Of a stretch of 64,000 bases of DNA, positions 60,144-64,000 are shown one piece after another (positions within the stretch are counted from its first letter, which is position 1; each line of letters starts with the position of its first letter). Both the position numbers and the translations under genes were made by a program. The notes beneath the pieces were generated by a model. The model was not told the DNA's origin. It saw only the letters and a program-made list of their open reading frames with translations, and did not search any database. Source of the stretch: Bifidobacterium sp. ESL0732 (GTDB lineage Bacteria > Actinomycetota > Actinomycetes > Actinomycetales > Bifidobacteriaceae); assembly GCF_029395535.1 (NCBI RefSeq), contig NZ_CP113920.1, positions 62,001-126,000 of the forward strand. Direction: 5' to 3'.

Positions 60144-62735
60144 ATGAAACTTGAAGAGCTTTCGATTACCGAGAAGGCGGCGCTGCTTTCGGGCGCATCC
60201 GAGTGGGATTCGCGCGGCAACGAGCGGGCCGGAATTCCGAGTTTCGTGATGAGCGACGGGCCCCATGGCGTGCGTCGCCAGCTTGGGTCGGGCGACCACC
60301 TTGGTCTTGGTAGCTCCAAACCTGCGACCTGTTTCCCTACCGCTGGTACCGTGGCCAATTCCTGGGATCCGTCGCTCGCCGAGGAAATGGGCGAGGCGCT
60401 GGGACGTGAAGCGCACGATCTCGACGTGAACGTGCTGCTTGGCCCGGGTATGAACATCAAGCGCAATCCGCTTTGTGGCCGCAATTTCGAGTATTATTCC
60501 GAAGACCCGCAGGTCGCCGGGCGTATGGCCGCAGGGCTGGTCAAGGGCATCCAAAGCAATGGCGTGGCAGCTTGCCCGAAGCATTTCGCGGTCAACAGCC
60601 AGGAACTACGTCGTCAGGCCTCCAATTCCGTGGTTGACGAGCGTACATTGCGCGAGCTCTATCTGACCGGTTTCGAGATTATGATTCGTGAGGCCCGTCC
60701 GTGGGCCATTATGACCTCGTACAACCAGATCAACGGCACCTACGCTCACGAAAACAAGCATCTGCTTACCGAAATCCTGCGCCAGGGGTGGGGCTTCGAC
60801 GGTGCGGTTATTTCCGATTGGGGTGGTTCCAATTCCGCCGTTGCTGCGGTGAAGGCTGGCGGGACGCTTGAAATGCCCTCTCCTGGTTACACTTCCGTTC
60901 GTGAGCTGGTTGGCGCTGTAGAAGCCGGTACGCTGTCCGAGGCCGATCTCAACGTGCGTGCTGGCGAGATTTCCAGACTGGCCAAACGGACACATTTCGT
61001 GGGTGTCGGCCGCGATGATTTGCTCAGTGATGATATCGTCAAAGAACGCCACAAAGTTGCGAGTCATATTGCTGAAAATACGGCTGTGTTGCTCAAGAAC
61101 GACACTGTTTCCGGTTCACGGCCAACCATGCAAAGCGGTAACGTTGCGGGTTTGGTATCGGATTCGGATAATCAAACTCATCCATCTTCTGCCAATGAAA
61201 CTTTGGTAACGAGCGCAACAAATAAGTCATGTAATACAACAATGGCAAATTCTTTGAAGTCTGGTACGCGTATCTTGCCGCTGAAGCCCGGCACTCGCGT
61301 TGCGGTTATCGGCGACATGGCCAAAACCGCACGATATCAGGGATCCGGTTCCTCGAAGATCAACGCGACGCAAGAAGAAAACTTGCTTGATGAGCTCAAG
61401 AAGATCGAGGGCATCGAAGTCGCCGGCTACCAACAGGGCTACGAACGTCATGGCGGCAAGAACAGCGCCCTGGTTGAGGACGCCGTCGCGCTGGCCGCTG
61501 CCGGCAAGACCGATGTGATTCTCGCCGTTGTCGGACTTGACGAACGCAGCGAATCCGAAGGGCTCGACCGTTCTACGATGGCCATTCCCGAAGGCCAGAA
61601 CGAACTGGTGAGGGCGCTGGTCGCAACCGGCAAGCCCGTAGTCATCGTGCTTGTGGCCGGCTCCCCCGTCGAGCTGCCTTGGTTCGATGACGTTTCCGCA
61701 CTCCTGTATATAGGACTTTCCGGTCAAGCGGGAGCAAGTGCTGCGGCTCGTGTGCTCACCGGCGCGGTCAATCCTTCCGGCCATCTCGCCGAAACCTGGC
61801 CGCTCAAATATGAAGACGTTCCCAGCTCCGGCTGGTACCCGGCCATCGGCCGCGACGCCATCTACCGCGAGGGCCCGTTCGTCGGCTATCGCTATTACGA
61901 GACCGCCGGCGTGCCCGTGCGTTTCCCGTTCGGTTATGGTCTGAGCTACAGCACGTTCACCTATTCCGGCTTGGCCAGTGATGAGAAAGGTGTTACCTTT
62001 ACCGTCACCAACGATTCCGACATTCCCGGAGCCACTGTCGCTCAGATGTACGTCCGCGGGCCGCAGGGTGGCGCGATGCGTCCTGACCGTGAGCTCAAGG
62101 GATTCAAGAAGATCAACCTCCGCGCGCACGAGACTAAGACTGTCACGATTCCATTTGATCGCTATACGTTCCGTCATTACGATGTGGTGCCCGGCATGTG
62201 GAAAACCGAAACCGGCGAACGTGAGATTCTGGTCGGCGACAGCGTGGAAAATCTGCCGCTTTCGACCACCCAGATGGTCAAAGGCGACATTGATTTGTGC
62301 CCGCCGAACCCGGTACTTGGCCACTATCTCAAGGGCCAGGTCAAGGACGTCACCGACAACGAGATGTCTGCGCTTTTCGGCCATGCTGTTGTCGCGCCCG
62401 GCAAGCCGACGGTTTTCGGCGAGAACGATCCGATTTCGTCTTGGGCTGGTTCCCGCGGTTTCCTCGCGCGAACCATCGCCAAAACGCTGAGCAAGCGAGA
62501 GGCGAAGATTCGCCAAAAGACCGGCCAGCCCGACCTCAACACGCTCTTCATCCTGAATATGCCGCCGCGCGCGATGTGCAAGATGACGGGAGGTCTGGTC
62601 GATTCGGCGATGGTCCAGGCCGTCGTCAAAATCGCGAATGGTCATACGTTCCGCGGCATCGGTTCGTTCGTCGTCGGTTATTTCCGCAATATCTCGGCCA
62701 ACAAGCGTGTGGCGAAGGAGCTGGAAAACAAATGA
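60144..62735 (+). CDS. GH3 beta-glucosidase, standard domain order
   Basis: An 863-residue GH3 enzyme with no signal peptide, so cytoplasmic. The TIM barrel is first (PSFVMSDGPHGVRRQ, CGRNFEYYSEDPQ, ACPKHFAVNSQE) with the nucleophile D225 in AVISDWGGSNS. The alpha/beta domain begins near 310 and is interrupted by a ~55-residue Ser/Thr/Asn-rich insertion (about 325-375, lower GC) just after TAVLLKND. A FnIII-like domain and an extra ~140-residue C-terminal region (from about 720, helical) follow; the extra region is not part of ordinary GH3. It likely hydrolyses imported glucosides. Its stop overlaps the start of the GtrA gene (ATGA). Confidence 0.92.
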   Translation: MKLEELSITEKAALLSGASEWDSRGNERAGIPSFVMSDGPHGVRRQLGSGDHLGLGSSKPATCFPTAGTVANSWDPSLAEEMGEALGREAHDLDVNVLLGPGMNIKRNPLCGRNFEYYSEDPQVAGRMAAGLVKGIQSNGVAACPKHFAVNSQELRRQASNSVVDERTLRELYLTGFEIMIREARPWAIMTSYNQINGTYAHENKHLLTEILRQGWGFDGAVISDWGGSNSAVAAVKAGGTLEMPSPGYTSVRELVGAVEAGTLSEADLNVRAGEISRLAKRTHFVGVGRDDLLSDDIVKERHKVASHIAENTAVLLKNDTVSGSRPTMQSGNVAGLVSDSDNQTHPSSANETLVTSATNKSCNTTMANSLKSGTRILPLKPGTRVAVIGDMAKTARYQGSGSSKINATQEENLLDELKKIEGIEVAGYQQGYERHGGKNSALVEDAVALAAAGKTDVILAVVGLDERSESEGLDRSTMAIPEGQNELVRALVATGKPVVIVLVAGSPVELPWFDDVSALLYIGLSGQAGASAAARVLTGAVNPSGHLAETWPLKYEDVPSSGWYPAIGRDAIYREGPFVGYRYYETAGVPVRFPFGYGLSYSTFTYSGLASDEKGVTFTVTNDSDIPGATVAQMYVRGPQGGAMRPDRELKGFKKINLRAHETKTVTIPFDRYTFRHYDVVPGMWKTETGEREILVGDSVENLPLSTTQMVKGDIDLCPPNPVLGHYLKGQVKDVTDNEMSALFGHAVVAPGKPTVFGENDPISSWAGSRGFLARTIAKTLSKREAKIRQKTGQPDLNTLFILNMPPRAMCKMTGGLVDSAMVQAVVKIANGHTFRGIGSFVVGYFRNISANKRVAKELENK

Positions 62736-63319
62736 GTGACACCAACAAGAACGAAAACGCACAGCAGGTCGAAGGTAAACTCGAAGGTAAGGGCTTCATC
62801 GCCGCCTGCAAGCGTCTGATCGCCAAGTACCCGAACCTCTGGGAGTTCATCAAGTTCAATGTGCTTTCGAATATTTCGACCATCACGCGTTTCGTGGCCG
62901 TGTGGATCCTGACCGCGCTGTTCGTGCACGCGATGCACCTGACCCAGCCGTTCAGTTTCCTGATCTTCAACTATTCCAAACCCAGCACCAACGGTCTTGG
63001 CGGTTTCCTCACCTTCCTGATTGCGGAAATCTGCGCGCAGGCTGTCAACTTCGTGGTGCAAATGAAATGGGTTTTCAAGTCCGACGCAAGCTTCAAGTCC
63101 GCCGCGTGGAAGTACGCGATTCTGGCCATCATCATCGTGGTCTGCGGCCTCCTGCTGCCCGGCTACATCACCACGCTGTGCAAGGGCTTCGGCTGGAATG
63201 ACGCCATTTCCTCCACCCTCGCCTCTGTGGTCAACACGCTCCTAGCCGTCATCATCAGCTACCCGCTCCTGAAGTGGTGGATCGCTCCGGCGAAGAAGGG
63301 CGACAAGAGCGAAAAGTAA
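62732..63319 (+). CDS. GtrA-family small membrane protein
   Basis: A 195-residue protein with four helices and a charged N-terminus, of the GtrA/PF04138 family, implicated in moving lipid-linked sugars across the membrane. Signature-like segments: NVLSNISTITRFVAVWIL and NFVVQMKWVFKSD. ATG 62732 overlaps the GH3 stop by 4 bp with GAAGGAG upstream, so it is translationally coupled to a glucosidase. That pairing is odd for GtrA and may indicate a role in glycoside or glycolipid handling. Confidence 0.85.
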   Translation: MSDTNKNENAQQVEGKLEGKGFIAACKRLIAKYPNLWEFIKFNVLSNISTITRFVAVWILTALFVHAMHLTQPFSFLIFNYSKPSTNGLGGFLTFLIAEICAQAVNFVVQMKWVFKSDASFKSAAWKYAILAIIIVVCGLLLPGYITTLCKGFGWNDAISSTLASVVNTLLAVIISYPLLKWWIAPAKKGDKSEK

Positions 63320-63342
63320 GCCGTACTGTCGGTTTTGTCTAG

Positions 63343-63417
63343 CACAAAGGTCGGTCGATAGGGAATGTGATTGGCGCAATTCCGCCATTGCGGATAGCCT
63401 ATCGACCGACCTTTGTG
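63343..63417. terminator. Long-stem hairpin after the GH3 operon (CACAAAGGTCG family)
   Basis: A perfect 20-bp stem (CACAAAGGTCGGTCGATAGG, 63343-63362, with 63398-63417) and 35-nt loop, ending in TTTGTGTTTTTG. It shares the arm CACAAAGGTCG and the overall shape with the element at 18460-18539. Confidence 0.75.
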
Positions 63418-63425
63418 TTTTTGAT

Positions 63426-63707
63426 TCATGCAATCCTGCTGTACGTGCGTAGTTTGCTGTGTTGCTCCCCGATCGCTTGTACTTTACCTTGTTCCATTAA
63501 GGTATTGAGATGTCTTTGTATGGTTTTTGTGGATTTGCCGGTTTGGAAGACGAGCTCTTGGGTACTCACTGGCGTATTGAGGGGCATCGATTCGAGTAAG
63601 GCGATTGATTGGTTGGTTTTGCTTGCCTGTGGATGCGTATTTAGGGACTCTATAGAGTTTTCTTCGTCATGACGGAGAAAGTGACGAAGAAAATTACGTT
63701 GTAGGTT
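63426..63707 (-). pseudogene. Relic of a winged-HTH protein (C-terminal fragment)
   Basis: A 93-codon frame without a plausible start. It contains ALLESMPLNTPVSTQELVFQ, then TGKSTKTIQRHLNTLMEQGK and VQAIGEQHSKLRTYSRIA followed by a stop, a clear wHTH of the type found at the C-terminus of Fic or AlbA-type regulators. A stop codon lies upstream in frame at 63708-63710. Either the 5' part was deleted, or a short protein starts at the internal ATG (ESMPL). Confidence 0.5.
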
Positions 63708-63768
63708 TTATGACTGCGTGAATGACGATGATATGAATGTGCAGATAACCTATCCGCCGGCCTGTGAT

Positions 63769-64000
63769 TTACCGTGGCAACAGCACGGTGAGCGTAAACC
63801 AGTGATCGCGGGCTTTGATGGTGACGTCGCCATGGTAAAGGGCGGCGATGTGCTTGATCGATTTCACGCCGTAGCCGTGGGCGCGCTGGTCGGATTTGGT
63901 GGTGCGCAGGTCGCCTTGGGCGTCGGTGCGTAAAGTCGATTCGTAGTAATTTTCGACACGGATGACCGTGAACTGCCCGTGCGCGTAGAGCGCGAGCTTG
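63769..64000 (-). CDS. GHKL-type sensor histidine kinase, C-terminal end (5' part outside window)
   Basis: The last 76 codons of a protein that enters from beyond base 64000. The visible part (FTVIRVENYYES..., AHGYGVKSIKHIAALYHGDV, FTLTVLLPR) is the ATP-binding GHKL domain of LytS/AgrC-type kinases, with the G box as HGYGVKSIK. A partner LytTR-type response regulator would be expected outside the window. Confidence 0.8.
   Translation of the reverse strand, partial: KLALYAHGQFTVIRVENYYESTLRTDAQGDLRTTKSDQRAHGYGVKSIKHIAALYHGDVTIKARDHWFTLTVLLPR

Noticed and set aside
61227..62762. 511-residue minus-strand ORF opposite the second GH3 gene
   Set aside because: Antisense shadow of the GH3 coding sequence; no family resemblance.

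Overview
The window is a chromosomal segment of a high-GC actinobacterium, almost certainly a Bifidobacterium or close relative. The evidence is the gene content (PEP carboxylase next to a ThrE-type exporter and trpS, a DUF3073 protein, AhpC next to thioredoxin-reductase-like flavoproteins, BspA-like sortase-anchored surface proteins, GH3 glucosidases). It also carries the actinobacterial block cca / NUDIX / DUF6049 / murJ / pseudokinase and a G5-DUF348 resuscitation-factor-like gene followed by rsmA, both of which match mycobacterial gene order. The species cannot be named from this sequence. No prophage, rRNA operon, complete insertion sequence or CRISPR array was seen.

Layout. 1-6.2 kb: a truncated CNNM/CBS membrane protein, a beta-carbonic anhydrase and a 1064-residue DUF285 surface protein. 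6.6-11.3 kb: a peroxide-defence cluster of ahpC followed by two tandem flavoproteins whose domain order is that of AhpF in reverse. 11.3-13.1 kb: an AAA/DUF4143 ATPase flanked by two different periodic repeat arrays (23 bp downstream, 33 bp upstream). 13.1-20.3 kb: ppc, thrE, trpS and a DUF3073 gene. 20.7-23.8 kb: a polar amino-acid ABC importer (lipoprotein plus two permeases) with no ATPase gene. 23.8-28.3 kb: an SCP-like protein, a small membrane protein, a rhomboid protease, a Ddl-like ATP-grasp ligase and an aminotransferase in one operon. 28.5-34.3 kb: a 1635-residue LPFTG surface protein built from internal duplications, with 23-bp periodic arrays on both sides and relic coding sequence at its 3' side.

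34.3-44.9 kb is the cell-wall block: pseudokinase with extracellular domain, MurJ, DUF6049 protein and NUDIX hydrolase on the minus strand, with the CCA-adding enzyme divergent. 45-48.6 kb: a LytR_C protein, RsmA with a disordered insertion, and the G5 cell-wall lytic protein. 49.1-51.9 kb: tRNA-Thr(TGT) and two convergent DsbA-like paralogues. 52.1-54.6 kb: a membrane serine/threonine kinase. 54.7-56.8 kb: an accessory islet with an orphan HTH antitoxin-like gene, a truncated partner, and an AbiEi-like/DUF559 nuclease-fold gene sandwiched between two 51-bp-periodic hairpin arrays. 57-63.3 kb: two GH3 glucosidases and a GtrA-family membrane protein. The window ends with a wHTH relic and the C-terminal end of a GHKL histidine kinase.

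The most unusual signal is the set of short-period intergenic arrays. One family repeats at exactly 51 bp at three separate loci, with stem-forming units that show compensating changes. A second repeats at 33 bp in front of the DUF4143 ATPase. A third repeats at 23 bp at three loci. They cluster around accessory genes (DUF4143 ATPase, AbiEi/DUF559, BspA-like protein) and are not explained by any gene in the window.
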